In this document: in pieces, positions 43,948 to 54,265 of the stretch
Numbering within the stretch: the first letter of the stretch is position 1
Layout: each line of letters begins with the position of its first letter
Source: Wocania_A sp965224845
GTDB lineage: Bacteria; Bacteroidota; Bacteroidia; Flavobacteriales; Flavobacteriaceae
Direction of reading: 5' to 3'
DNA: 64,000 nt
Assembly: GCA_965224845.1 (NCBI GenBank)
Contig: CBDDAJ010000021.1
Coordinates: 23,576-87,575, forward strand
Program-made: the position numbers and the translations under genes
Notes under the pieces: model-generated
Told to the model about the DNA's origin: nothing
What the model saw: only the letters and a program-made list of their open reading frames with translations
Databases searched by the model: none

Positions 43948-44361
43948 ATGAAACAAGTATTCCACAAAATAATGGCTTTTCTAATGGCTTTTGTAGTATT
44001 ATTTTCTACAATGTCATTTACTCTTGATATGCATTATTGTGGAGGAATGTTAGTTGAAACTGCCATATTCCATAAGGCTGAAGGTTGTGGAATGGAAATG
44101 AATACACCCTCAACGGATACGTGTTCAACCATCAAAAAAAATTGCTGTGATGAAAAGCAGTTGGTGATTGATGGTCAAGATGAGCTACAATTACAAATTA
44201 GCAAAATTTCATTTGATCAGCAAGTCTTCATTGCTTCATTTGTTTATGCCTATATTAACCTTTTTGAAGGTTTAGATAAAAACCTTACTTCTTATTCAGC
44301 ATACAAACCACCACTGGTCGTCAAACCAATCTATAAAATTGACGAAACTTATTTGATTTGA
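43948..44361 (+). CDS. HYC_CC_PP family exported protein
   Basis: The ATG at 43948 (MKQVFHKIMAFLMAFVVLFS) gives a 137-residue exported protein; an upstream TTG would add 28 residues. It has the three motifs for which the Bacteroidota family is named: HYC (DMHYCGG), CC (KKNCCDEKQ) and PP (YKPPLV). Clustered Cys, His and Met residues suggest metal binding. It directly precedes the CusA gene, the usual location of this family, so a role in copper handling is likely though unproven. Confidence 0.85.
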   Translation: MKQVFHKIMAFLMAFVVLFSTMSFTLDMHYCGGMLVETAIFHKAEGCGMEMNTPSTDTCSTIKKNCCDEKQLVIDGQDELQLQISKISFDQQVFIASFVYAYINLFEGLDKNLTSYSAYKPPLVVKPIYKIDETYLI

Positions 44362-44467
44362 TATTTAAATCATAGACTTTTTTATCCAATGGATGATTTC
44401 CTTTAGGAAAATTTCTTGTATTCGTGTTTTTTTCACACCAATGTCTAATTATTTAATAATCAAATCA

Positions 44468-47400
44468 ATGCTAAACAAAAGCATCAAATTTTTAATAGAA
44501 AACAAACTTGTTGCAGTACTATTACTTGTTCTTTTTATAGGATGGGGAACAGTTCATGCTCCTTTTAGTTGGGATACTGGTTTTTTACCTAGTAATCCTG
44601 TAGCTGTTGATGCCATACCTGATATTGGCGAAAATCAACAAATCGTATTTACAAAATGGGATGGTCGTTCACCGCAAGATATAGAAGACCAAATCACCTA
44701 CCCATTAACCACATCGCTCTTAGGGATTCCGGGAGTAAAAACCATTCGCAGTTCTTCTATGTTTGGTTTTTCAAGTATCTATATCATTTTTGAAGAAGAT
44801 ATAGAGTTTTACTGGAGTCGGAGTCGCATTCTCGAAAAACTCAACGCATTACCAGGTGGGTTACTCCCTGAAGGTGTTAATCCCGCTTTAGGTCCGGATG
44901 CCACAGGACTGGGACAAATATTTTGGTACACCTTAGAAGGTCGTGATGAAAACGGAAACGTTACCGGTGGCTGGGACCTACATGAATTGCGAAGCATTCA
45001 AGATTATTATGTCAAATATGCGTTATCATCTGCAAGTGGCGTATCTGAAGTTGCATCTATTGGCGGTTATGTTCAAGAATATCAGGTAGATGTTAATCCA
45101 GAATTAATGCGCCAGTATAATATCGGATTACACCAGGTTGTAAATGCGGTAAAAGAAAGCAATAAAGATATTGGCGCGCAAACTCTGGAAATTAACCAAG
45201 CCGAATATTTAGTGCGTGGATTAGGCTATGTAAAATCTATTGCAGATATCGAAAATGCGGTGGTCACTTCAGAAGGCTATACAGCCATCAAAATTAAAGA
45301 CATCGGCAAAGTGTCTTTAGGCCCAGCCACACGACGGGGGTTATTGGATAAAGAAGGGGCCGAAGTTGTAGGTGCCGTTGTCGTTGCCCGCTATGGAGCC
45401 AACCCAATGGAGGTTATTAATAACGTGAAAGATAAAATTAACGAATTAAGTGCCGGACTACCCACAAAAGTATTAGCAGATGGTAGCACCTCGCAGGTAA
45501 CCATAGTTCCTTTTTACGATAGAACCGAACTCATACAGGAAACACTAGGCACACTTAATGAGGCCTTAACACTAGAAATACTCATTACCATTTTGGTTAT
45601 TATCATTATGGTATTCAATCTGCGGGCTTCTGTATTGATTTCCGGACTATTACCCGTTGCCGTATTAATGGTTTTTATAGCAATGAAGCTCTTTGGTGTC
45701 GATGCCAATATTGTGGCCTTATCCGGTATTGCTATTGCTATTGGTACGATGGTAGATGTGGGTGTTATACTATCAGAAAATATCATTCGGCATTTTGATG
45801 AGGCAGAACAAACATCAGCAACCAACACCCAACTACTAACCACGAATCAAATTGTTTATAATGCCACTGCCGAAGTATCTGGTGCCATTGTTACCGCTGT
45901 TATGACCACGATTATCAGCTTTATTCCTGTATTTACAATGATAGGTGCTGAAGGAAAACTATTCAGGCCCTTAGCATTTACTAAAACCTTTGCATTAACA
46001 GCTTCCATTATCGTAGCCTTATTTTTAATACCTCCCTTTGCAGCATTTTTATTCAGGAAGAAAACCCTAAAAATTCATTTTAAATATGCAGTAAATGCTG
46101 TTCTAATAGCAATAGGTATTATAGCCGTTATTTATGGGTATTGGTTAGGACTAATAGTCACTGCGTTTGGTATTACTGCACTATTAAACCTTCAAAATAA
46201 AATAACTGATAAGCAATCTAACCTTATTAATATCATTATTTCGGCATCAGCCATAGTATCCCTTTTAGCTGAATATTGGAGACCCTTGGGTGTAGATAAA
46301 AGCATTTTTTGGAATCTCATTTTTGTAAGTGCTATTTGTTTTGGATTATTAGGTGTTTTCTCTTTATTCATTACATACTACACACGTATTTTAAGATGGT
46401 GCTTAGATAATAAGCTGTGGTTCCTATCTATGCCAATTGCAATAGTTATAGCAGGGTTTTTCATAATGAAAAATATAGGAAAAGAATTTATGCCATCCTT
46501 AAATGAAGGTTCATTTTTATTGATGCCTACCTCTATGCCACATGCTGGAGTTCAAGAAAACAAACGTGTACTGCAACAATTAGATATGGCTGTTGCCAGC
46601 ATTCCGGAGATTAAAACAGTGGTTGGTAAAGCAGGACGTACAGAATCGGCATTAGACCCAGCACCATTATCAATGTACGAAAACATCATCCAGTATAAAC
46701 CGGAATATATGCTGAATGAAAAGGGAGAACGTCAACGCTATAAGGTGAATGCTGATGGATTATTTGAATTGAAAGATGGAAGTTTTATGGCTAATCCCAA
46801 TAATACTGAAAATACCATTTTAATCGCAATCGAAAGATCTCAATTAATAGAAGACACTAACGGGGAGTTCTATCGCAATTGGCGACCAGAAATACAATCA
46901 CCAGACGATATTTGGAAAGAAATTGTAAAAGTAACCAAGCTCCCAGGTGTTACATCTGCACCAAAGCTACAACCTATTGAAACCCGGTTGGTAATGCTTC
47001 AAACCGGAATGCGGGCCCCTATGGGAATTAAAGTAAAAGGACAAGATTTAAAACAAATTGAAGCTTTTGGCATGCAATTAGAACGTATTTTAAAACAAGC
47101 TGAAGGTGTAAAAAAAGAAGCCGTTTTTGCAGACCGTATTGTTGGTAAACCTTATGTGCTCATTGACATCGACAGAGAAAAAATAGCACGTTACGGGGTT
47201 TCAATTGATGCTGTACAAAATGTTTTAAAAGTTGCTGTTGGCGGAATGGTATTAACCCAAACCGTTGAAGGTAGGGAACGTTACGGTGTTCGTGTACGCT
47301 ATCCAAGAGCGCTGAGAGCAAACCCTACCGATTTAAAACATATATATATACCCGCTGAAAAAGGGAATCCAGTGCCTTTAAGTGAATTGGCTACTATTAG

Positions 47401-48196
47401 GTACGAACAAGGTCCACAAGTCATTAAAAGTGAAGACACCTTTTTAGTAGGCTATGTGCTGTTTGATAAATTGGATGGCTATGCAGAAGTTAATGTGGTT
47501 GAACATGCACAAACTCTTATTCAACAAAAAATAGATAGTGGTGAATTAGTAGTGCCAAATGGCATCAACTATCAATTTACGGGAACGTATGAAAATCAAT
47601 TGAGAGCAGAAAAAACCTTATCGGTTGTTGTCCCCTTAGCATTGGTCATTATCTTTTTAATACTGTATTTCCAATTCCGTTCGGTAGGCACATCATTAAT
47701 GGTGTTTACTGGCATAGCAGTAGCTTTCGCAGGTGGTTTTATCATGATTTGGTTATATGGTCAAGACTGGTTTTTAAACATTAATTTCTTTGGTGAAAAT
47801 CTTCGCGACTTATTCCAAATGCATCCCATTAATTTAAGTGTAGCGGTTTGGGTTGGCTTCATTGCTCTTTTCGGCATTGCAACAGATGATGGTGTAGTAA
47901 TGGCAACCTATTTAACACAAACTTTCAACAGGAATACACCTCAAAGTATAAAAGAAGTGAAAACATCAGTTGTTGAAGCAGGAGAAAAACGAATCAGACC
48001 ATGCTTAATGACAACTGCAACTACCATATTGGCATTACTGCCGGTATTGACATCTACAGGACGGGGAAGTGATATTATGATTCCAATGGCAATCCCTAGT
48101 TTTGGAGGGATGCTCATCGCTTTAATTACACTATTTGTAGTACCTGTTTTATATAGCTGGAAAGCAGAAATTCAATTAAAAAGAACTATAAAATGA
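44468..48196 (+). CDS. cusA: heavy-metal efflux RND transporter permease, CusA/CzcA family
   Basis: I choose ATG 44468 (MLNKSIKFLIENKLVAVLLL), the normal RND opening, giving 1242 residues. It is the proton-driven pump of a tripartite metal exporter. HME-RND signatures are the N-terminal PDIGENQQIVFTKWDGRSP region, GTMVDVGVILSENIIRHF in helix 4 (the proton-relay acidic residues) and GIATDDGVVMATYL. At about 1240 residues it is some 200 longer than E. coli CusA; the extra part adds hydrophobic segments after the sixth helix. tolC overlaps its stop by four bases. Confidence 0.94.
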   Translation: MLNKSIKFLIENKLVAVLLLVLFIGWGTVHAPFSWDTGFLPSNPVAVDAIPDIGENQQIVFTKWDGRSPQDIEDQITYPLTTSLLGIPGVKTIRSSSMFGFSSIYIIFEEDIEFYWSRSRILEKLNALPGGLLPEGVNPALGPDATGLGQIFWYTLEGRDENGNVTGGWDLHELRSIQDYYVKYALSSASGVSEVASIGGYVQEYQVDVNPELMRQYNIGLHQVVNAVKESNKDIGAQTLEINQAEYLVRGLGYVKSIADIENAVVTSEGYTAIKIKDIGKVSLGPATRRGLLDKEGAEVVGAVVVARYGANPMEVINNVKDKINELSAGLPTKVLADGSTSQVTIVPFYDRTELIQETLGTLNEALTLEILITILVIIIMVFNLRASVLISGLLPVAVLMVFIAMKLFGVDANIVALSGIAIAIGTMVDVGVILSENIIRHFDEAEQTSATNTQLLTTNQIVYNATAEVSGAIVTAVMTTIISFIPVFTMIGAEGKLFRPLAFTKTFALTASIIVALFLIPPFAAFLFRKKTLKIHFKYAVNAVLIAIGIIAVIYGYWLGLIVTAFGITALLNLQNKITDKQSNLINIIISASAIVSLLAEYWRPLGVDKSIFWNLIFVSAICFGLLGVFSLFITYYTRILRWCLDNKLWFLSMPIAIVIAGFFIMKNIGKEFMPSLNEGSFLLMPTSMPHAGVQENKRVLQQLDMAVASIPEIKTVVGKAGRTESALDPAPLSMYENIIQYKPEYMLNEKGERQRYKVNADGLFELKDGSFMANPNNTENTILIAIERSQLIEDTNGEFYRNWRPEIQSPDDIWKEIVKVTKLPGVTSAPKLQPIETRLVMLQTGMRAPMGIKVKGQDLKQIEAFGMQLERILKQAEGVKKEAVFADRIVGKPYVLIDIDREKIARYGVSIDAVQNVLKVAVGGMVLTQTVEGRERYGVRVRYPRALRANPTDLKHIYIPAEKGNPVPLSELATIRYEQGPQVIKSEDTFLVGYVLFDKLDGYAEVNVVEHAQTLIQQKIDSGELVVPNGINYQFTGTYENQLRAEKTLSVVVPLALVIIFLILYFQFRSVGTSLMVFTGIAVAFAGGFIMIWLYGQDWFLNINFFGENLRDLFQMHPINLSVAVWVGFIALFGIATDDGVVMATYLTQTFNRNTPQSIKEVKTSVVEAGEKRIRPCLMTTATTILALLPVLTSTGRGSDIMIPMAIPSFGGMLIALITLFVVPVLYSWKAEIQLKRTIK

Positions 48197-49428
48197 AACA
48201 TAGAATAATAAATATAAAATTTGTCTTGGCTCTTGGTTCTTTCTTCTTGAGCCTCTTTGCAAATGCACAACAATTACAAACCCTAATTGATAAAGCATTA
48301 ACAAATAATCCTGAAATTCAAAAATTTGAATTACAATATAAAAGGGTTTCAGAAAAAAAAGAAGAAGTTAATACCGTTCCTAATACCGAATTTGGTGTAG
48401 GGTATTTTATAAGTGAGCCGGAAACCAGAACAGGAGCACAACGCTTTAAAGTATCGGCTAAACAAATGTTGCCATGGTTTGGCACAATTACATCACGTAA
48501 AAACTATGTGAGTGCATTAGCAGATGCAAAATATGTAGATGTTGTTATTGCCCAACGAAAGCTAATGGCTTCAACATCGCAATCTTACTATAAGCTATAT
48601 GCTTATAAAGCAAAACAAAAGGTGTTAAGTGAAAACATCAAGTTGCTAAAAACGTATGAAATAATGGCTTTAACTTCTGTTGAAGTCGGTAAAGCTTCAG
48701 CTGTAGATGTATTACGGTTGCAAATGCGTCAAAATGAATTAGAGCAACTTAAACAAATCTTAAAACAACAATATTTAGCAGAACAAACCACATTGAACAA
48801 TCTGTTAAATAGGGAAAATAATATTTCAGTAAATGTTGTTGATGAGCTACTTATTCCAAAAGAAGACTTTGAAATACCTACTAAAAGTTTAGAATTGCAT
48901 CCCGAATTACTGAAATATGATAAACTCTATCAATCCATAAAACAATCCGAATTGTTGAATCTAAAAGAAAGCCGTCCCATGATTGGTTTTGGGTTAGACT
49001 ACATCAATGTTGCTTCAAGACCAAGTATGAGTTTTAGTGATAACGGAAAAGATATTGTAATGCCTATGCTTTCTGTATCCATTCCAATTTTCAACAAGAA
49101 GTATAAATCGGTTACCAGGCAAAATAAGTTGAAACAGCAAGAAATCAATTATCAAAAACAAGAACGCCTGAATGCTTTGGAAACACTTTTAGACAAGGCC
49201 ATTAATAATCGTATTTCTGCACGAATAAGTTATAAGACGCAAACCAAAAACTTAAAGCAAGCCAAAGATGCTGAGCAAATTTTAATCAAAAGTTACGAAA
49301 CAGGAACGATTGATTTTAAAGATGTATTGGATATTCAGGAATTGCAATTAAAGTTTCAAATGAATCAAATAGAATCTATAAAGAGCTATTACGTGCAAAC
49401 CACTATCATCAATTATTTAACCCGTTAA
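48193..49428 (+). CDS. TolC-family outer-membrane efflux protein
   Basis: A 411-residue protein with a signal peptide ending FANAQ and the duplicated helix pattern of TolC-like channels (LQTLIDKALTNNPEIQKFEL; the late YETGTIDFKDVLDIQELQLKFQM). It forms the outer-membrane exit duct of the metal pump. The ATG overlaps the cusA TGA (ATGA), and copA starts three bases after its stop, so translation is coupled along the operon. Confidence 0.92.
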   Translation: MKHRIINIKFVLALGSFFLSLFANAQQLQTLIDKALTNNPEIQKFELQYKRVSEKKEEVNTVPNTEFGVGYFISEPETRTGAQRFKVSAKQMLPWFGTITSRKNYVSALADAKYVDVVIAQRKLMASTSQSYYKLYAYKAKQKVLSENIKLLKTYEIMALTSVEVGKASAVDVLRLQMRQNELEQLKQILKQQYLAEQTTLNNLLNRENNISVNVVDELLIPKEDFEIPTKSLELHPELLKYDKLYQSIKQSELLNLKESRPMIGFGLDYINVASRPSMSFSDNGKDIVMPMLSVSIPIFNKKYKSVTRQNKLKQQEINYQKQERLNALETLLDKAINNRISARISYKTQTKNLKQAKDAEQILIKSYETGTIDFKDVLDIQELQLKFQMNQIESIKSYYVQTTIINYLTR

Positions 49429-49431
49429 ACA

Positions 49432-51933
49432 ATGAAACATACATATTACATACACGGAATGACCTGTAATGGCTGCCGCGGACACGTTGAAGAAGCACTA
49501 TTAAAAGTTGAGGGTGTTTCAAAAGCAACGGTAGATTTGGAAAAAGCTGAAGCTACTATAGAAATGGAATCACATATTCCTATTGAGGCATTTCAAGAAG
49601 CCTTAAAAAATGCTGGTAGCAGATACAGCATCCATAAACAAGGGGAACCTCATCAATATTTGGCAGATAAAAAGAAAGAACAGCCCAGGAGAATGGGTAC
49701 AGGAATATTTTATTGCCCTATGCATTGCGAGGGTGACAAAACCTATGATAAACCAGATGATTGTCCTGTTTGTGGAATGGATTTGGTGGAAGAACAAAAT
49801 CTCTCAACAGCATTGACTGAACCATGGACCTGTCCTATGCATCCAGAAATCATAAAAGATGAAGCAGGGTCGTGTCCTATCTGTGGTATGGGTTTAGTAC
49901 CAATACAACCTAATCTTTCATCAGAAGAAAAAACTTATAAAAAATTACTAAAGAAGTTTTGGATTGCTATCGCATTTACATTGCCTATATTCTTAATTGC
50001 TATGGGTGAAATGCTCAATAACAATCCATTAAACGATATAATGGAACAGAAACATTGGAACTGGATTCAGTTTGGTTTGTCCATTCCAGTAGTATTTCAT
50101 GCCACTTGGATGTTTTTTCAGCGGGCATACAAAAGTATCAAAACCTGGAATCTCAATATGTTTACTCTTATTGGTATTGGCTCTGGTGTAGCTTGGCTAT
50201 TTAGTATTATTGGAATGTTATTTCCAGATGTGTTTCCAGGTCAATTTAAAACAGCATCTGGGGCCGTACATGTCTACTTTGAAGCAGCAACAGTTATTCT
50301 AACGTTGGTGCTTTTAGGTCAATTGCTAGAAGCTCGTGCCCATAGCAAAACCAATTCTGCAGTAAAAGAACTGTTGAAATTAGCACCTAATAAAGCTATA
50401 AAAATTGTAGATAGTAAAGAAGTCGAAGTCAGTATTGACCAAATAGAATTCAATACTATTTTAAAAGTAAAACCAGGTGATAAAATCCCTGTAGATGGCA
50501 GTATTACAGAAGGAAATACAAGTATTGACGAGTCTATGATTACAGGCGAACCCATTCCGGTAAATAAACATGTAGGTGATAAAGTAACTAGCGGTACAAT
50601 CAATGGTAATCAATCTTTTTTAATGAAAGCTGAAAAGGTAGGAAGCGACACCTTACTCTCTCAAATTATTCATATGGTGAACGATGCCAGCAGAAGCCGT
50701 GCGCCTATTCAAAATTTAGCAGACAAAGTTTCGGGGTATTTCGTGCCAGTTGTAGTTGTCATTTCTGTAACCACATTTATGGTATGGTCTATTTGGGGGC
50801 CAGAACCTGCTTACGTCTATGCGCTGGTCAATGCAATTGCAGTTCTAATTATTGCGTGTCCGTGTGCATTAGGTTTGGCAACGCCAATGTCTGTAATGGT
50901 AGGTGTGGGTAAAGGGGCTCAAAATGGCGTACTAATTAAAAACGCTGAAGCACTTGAAAAAATGGATAAAGTGAATACACTTATCGTTGATAAAACAGGA
51001 ACGATTACCGAAGGGAAACCAACTGTAGAAACTGTAGGTGCCTTTAGTAATAATTTTACCAAAAAAGAAGTGCTTCAATATATCGTTTCGTTAAATACAA
51101 ATAGCGAGCACCCATTAGGAGAAGCAACGGTTAAATATGGCAAAGAACATAATACTGAAATACTAAAAACTCAAGATTTTAGTGCTCTAACCGGAAAGGG
51201 TGTTGAAGCTAAGATTGAAGGTAAAAATGTAGCATTGGGTAATCCTAAAATGATGGAATATGTAAAGGCAAGCACCACATCTACAATGAAGGGGGAAGTC
51301 GAGAACTATCAAAAACAAGGGAAGACCGTTTCTTATTTAGCTATAGACAAAACGGTTGTGGGTTATGTGGTTATTGGAGATAAGATAAAAGAAACAAGTG
51401 CCAAGGCTATTAAAACACTTCGAGAGAAGGGTATTGATGTTGTAATGCTTACAGGCGATAACCATGATACTGCACAAGCAGTAGCTTCAAAATTAAACCT
51501 AACAGGCTTTAAAGCCAATATGTTACCGGAAGATAAGCTTAAAGAGGTGGAGAAATTACAAGGACATGGCAAAATAGTTGCTATGGCTGGCGATGGTATT
51601 AACGATGCACCAGCATTGGCAAAAAGCGATGTTGGCATTGCAATGGGAACAGGAACAGACGTGGCGATTGAAAGTGCAAAGATAACCTTGGTAAAAGGCG
51701 ATTTACACGGGATTGTAAAAGCCAAAAAATTAAGTAATGCTGTGATGAGAAATATTAAGCAGAATCTATTTTTTGCACTTATTTATAACACATTAGGTGT
51801 GCCCATTGCTGCAGGGGTATTATTTCCCTTTTTTGGAGTTTTATTATCACCTATGATAGCGGCATTAGCGATGAGTTTTAGCTCTGTTTCGGTTATAGCT
51901 AATGCATTACGATTAAGAACAATTAAAATTTAG
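49432..51933 (+). CDS. copA: copper-translocating P-type ATPase
   Basis: The 833-residue P1B ATPase has an N-terminal HMA domain with HGMTCNGCRGHV (about 8-19), then two Cys-rich metal-binding modules, FYCPMHCEGDKTYDKPDDCPVCGMDLV and the PWTCPMHPEI to CPICGMGLV copy (about 93-119 and 131-155, each given only by its ends). Helix 6 has the CPC motif (IIACPCALGLATP), followed by the phospho-Asp DKTGT, TGDN and GDGIND. The CPC motif predicts monovalent copper. It expels copper from the cytoplasm. Confidence 0.95.
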   Translation: MKHTYYIHGMTCNGCRGHVEEALLKVEGVSKATVDLEKAEATIEMESHIPIEAFQEALKNAGSRYSIHKQGEPHQYLADKKKEQPRRMGTGIFYCPMHCEGDKTYDKPDDCPVCGMDLVEEQNLSTALTEPWTCPMHPEIIKDEAGSCPICGMGLVPIQPNLSSEEKTYKKLLKKFWIAIAFTLPIFLIAMGEMLNNNPLNDIMEQKHWNWIQFGLSIPVVFHATWMFFQRAYKSIKTWNLNMFTLIGIGSGVAWLFSIIGMLFPDVFPGQFKTASGAVHVYFEAATVILTLVLLGQLLEARAHSKTNSAVKELLKLAPNKAIKIVDSKEVEVSIDQIEFNTILKVKPGDKIPVDGSITEGNTSIDESMITGEPIPVNKHVGDKVTSGTINGNQSFLMKAEKVGSDTLLSQIIHMVNDASRSRAPIQNLADKVSGYFVPVVVVISVTTFMVWSIWGPEPAYVYALVNAIAVLIIACPCALGLATPMSVMVGVGKGAQNGVLIKNAEALEKMDKVNTLIVDKTGTITEGKPTVETVGAFSNNFTKKEVLQYIVSLNTNSEHPLGEATVKYGKEHNTEILKTQDFSALTGKGVEAKIEGKNVALGNPKMMEYVKASTTSTMKGEVENYQKQGKTVSYLAIDKTVVGYVVIGDKIKETSAKAIKTLREKGIDVVMLTGDNHDTAQAVASKLNLTGFKANMLPEDKLKEVEKLQGHGKIVAMAGDGINDAPALAKSDVGIAMGTGTDVAIESAKITLVKGDLHGIVKAKKLSNAVMRNIKQNLFFALIYNTLGVPIAAGVLFPFFGVLLSPMIAALAMSFSSVSVIANALRLRTIKI

Positions 51934-51937
51934 CAAA

Positions 51938-53710
51938 ATGAAAAAATATCTAATTTATACCGGCATATTTGCAATAGGGCTTCTATTAGGATGGTTACTT
52001 TTTGGTAATGCATCAAACAAAGAAGCAGTGCATAAACATAATGAAGTAACAGAAACCAATCCAATGTGGACCTGCTCCATGCATCCACAAATTATGAAAT
52101 CCGAACCTGGGGACTGTCCTATTTGCGGGATGGATTTGATTCCTGCAGCAGTTAACGCAAATGGATTAGAAGCAGACCAATTTAAACTAACAGAAAATGC
52201 AATGGCCTTGGCCAATGTACAAACAGTTGTAGTTGGTAGCAGCAAGGTGGATAAAAATACTGTAAAATTATCAGGAAAAATAGTAGAAGACGAAACCTCT
52301 AATGCTGTACAGATAAGCTATTTTTCTGGTAGAATTGAACACTTAAATATAACCTATACAGGAGAGCAAATACATAAAGGACAATTATTGGCAACCATTT
52401 ATTCGCCAGAACTCTATGCCGCACAACAGGAATTAATTACCGCAGCAGCTTTAAAAGAATCACAATCGGCATTATACAAGGCCGTTCGTAATAAGCTGAA
52501 GTTATGGAAGCTCTCTGAAAAACAAATCAATCACATTGAAAAGACCGGAAAAATAAAAGAAAACGTCCCTGTATACGCAACTGTTTCTGGTACAGTTACT
52601 GAAAAGTTAGTTGAACAGGGCGATTATATAAAACAAGGGCAAGCCTTACTTAAAATAGCAAACCTAAATAAAGTCTGGGCAAATTTTGATGTTTATGAAA
52701 ACCAGATAGCTGTATTTAAAAAAGGGCAGGAAGTTCTTGTAACCACAAATGCTTATTCTGATAAAGTGTTTAAAGGTCAAGTAGACTTTATAGACCCTGT
52801 TTTAAACACCAAAACACGTACAGTAACCTTACGTGTCGTACTCAATAATAAAAATAATAGCTTTAAACCAGGTATGTTTGTTACTGCAAAAGTGGATGAT
52901 ATCAAGAAAAAAAGTAAACAAACCGTTACCATTCCAGCTTCAGCTATTTTATGGACCGGAGAACGTTCTGTGGTGTATCTGAAAACCAATCCGGGGCAAC
53001 CCGTTTTTGAAATGCGTGAAGTAATTTTAGGTAAGCAAATAGGTAATACCTATGAAGTTATAGAAGGCTTATTTACTGGAGATGAAATCGTAACAAATGG
53101 CACATTTACGGTTGATGCAGCAGCGCAATTACAAGGCAAAAAATCAATGATGAATAAAGAAGGAGGTAAAACTATGACTGGGCACGAAGGGCATTTAGGA
53201 ATGGGTAATAATCCATCAAAAAAAGAAACCGGCCATACAAATATGAATATGCGTTTTAAAGTACCAGAGACATTTCAAGAACAGTTAAAAATGGTTTTCA
53301 ACTCCTATATCAATTTAAAGGATGCTTTAGTAAAAGAGGATTCAAAAAGTGCTTCAGCAAGCGCAACAACTTTATTAAACAATTTGAGCAAAGTAAACAT
53401 GAAACTGTTGTCAGATAAAAAGGCTCATAACCATTGGATGCTATTAGAACGCGATATAAAATCTTCTGCAACTTCTATATTAGATTCGTTAGATATAATA
53501 GCACAAAGAGCGCATTTCAAACATTTATCATCTCATCTAATCAACACCGTTCAACTGTTTGGAATTAATGAAAAAGTTTATATAGAATTTTGTCCCATGG
53601 CAGATCGTAATAAAGGAGCTTATTGGTTGAGTAAAGAAAAAAAAGTAATCAATCCCTATTTTGGTAGTGCCATGCTTACCTGTGGGGAAGTAAAACAAGT
53701 TGTAGAATAA
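51938..53710 (+). CDS. cusB: RND efflux periplasmic adaptor, CusB type
   Basis: A 590-residue membrane-fusion protein linking pump and channel. It opens with an N-terminal anchor (MKKYLIYTGIFAIGLLLGWL) and carries a Cys-rich metal-binding module like those in CopA (WTCSMHPQIMKSEPGDC through PICGMDL). The adaptor core includes the barrel-sandwich segments VPVYATVSGTVTEKLVEQGDY and LLKIANLNKVWANFDVYE. A His/Met-rich stretch and a C-terminal DUF3347-like domain follow (about 440-590). It starts four bases after copA. Confidence 0.93.
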   Translation: MKKYLIYTGIFAIGLLLGWLLFGNASNKEAVHKHNEVTETNPMWTCSMHPQIMKSEPGDCPICGMDLIPAAVNANGLEADQFKLTENAMALANVQTVVVGSSKVDKNTVKLSGKIVEDETSNAVQISYFSGRIEHLNITYTGEQIHKGQLLATIYSPELYAAQQELITAAALKESQSALYKAVRNKLKLWKLSEKQINHIEKTGKIKENVPVYATVSGTVTEKLVEQGDYIKQGQALLKIANLNKVWANFDVYENQIAVFKKGQEVLVTTNAYSDKVFKGQVDFIDPVLNTKTRTVTLRVVLNNKNNSFKPGMFVTAKVDDIKKKSKQTVTIPASAILWTGERSVVYLKTNPGQPVFEMREVILGKQIGNTYEVIEGLFTGDEIVTNGTFTVDAAAQLQGKKSMMNKEGGKTMTGHEGHLGMGNNPSKKETGHTNMNMRFKVPETFQEQLKMVFNSYINLKDALVKEDSKSASASATTLLNNLSKVNMKLLSDKKAHNHWMLLERDIKSSATSILDSLDIIAQRAHFKHLSSHLINTVQLFGINEKVYIEFCPMADRNKGAYWLSKEKKVINPYFGSAMLTCGEVKQVVE

Positions 53711-53731
53711 TTAATAATTAAATTTTAAAAA

Positions 53732-54127
53732 ATGAAAAAAGTAATTTTAAGCGTAGCTATAGTAGCTACTATGGTATTTACCGGCTGCAAATCAGAGCAA
53801 AAAGAAACTACAAAAATGGAGCAATCAGAGGCCTTAGTTGCAACTACTGATGCTAGTTTTGGAGTAAGAGGAAATTGTGGTATGTGCAAAAAAACCATTG
53901 AAAAAGCAGCCAATAGTGTTGATGGTGTAACTAGTGCCAATTGGGATAAAACAAAAAAGAAAATAGATATTTCTTTTGATGCTACAAAAACAAATGCCAA
54001 AGCTGTTGAAAAAGCAATTGCAGCTTCGGGTTACGATACTGAAAATGTAATGGGCAATTTAGAGGCTTATGCTGGATTACCTGGGTGCTGCCAATATGAT
54101 CATGAAATGAAGATGAATGTAAAATAA
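53732..54127 (+). CDS. heavy-metal-associated (HMA) domain lipoprotein
   Basis: A 131-residue protein. The signal peptide has a lipobox (VFTGCKSEQ), and the mature part is a single HMA fold with the metal-binding pair in RGNCGMCKKTIEKAANSV and the expected alpha-beta pattern (DGVTSANWDKTKKKIDISF). It probably binds copper in the periplasm and passes it to the pump. It is the last gene of the efflux operon, 21 bases after cusB and just before a strong terminator. Confidence 0.9.
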   Translation: MKKVILSVAIVATMVFTGCKSEQKETTKMEQSEALVATTDASFGVRGNCGMCKKTIEKAANSVDGVTSANWDKTKKKIDISFDATKTNAKAVEKAIAASGYDTENVMGNLEAYAGLPGCCQYDHEMKMNVK

Positions 54128-54138
54128 AATGCATGATT

Positions 54139-54178
54139 AAAATCATCTCAATACCTTAATTGAGATGATTTTGTTTTG
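54139..54178 (+). terminator. terminator of the copper-efflux operon
   Basis: A perfect 14-bp stem AAAATCATCTCAAT/ATTGAGATGATTTT with an ACCTTA loop (54139-54172), followed by GTTTTG. It ends the rightward metal operon and separates it from galT, which is transcribed towards it. Confidence 0.85.
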
Positions 54179-54265
54179 GTCTTGTAAATACCAAAAAGGG
54201 ATATCCAAGCGTGGTTAGGCATATCTTATATCCTAAAATAATCGCTAATGAATAATCCATAAAAA

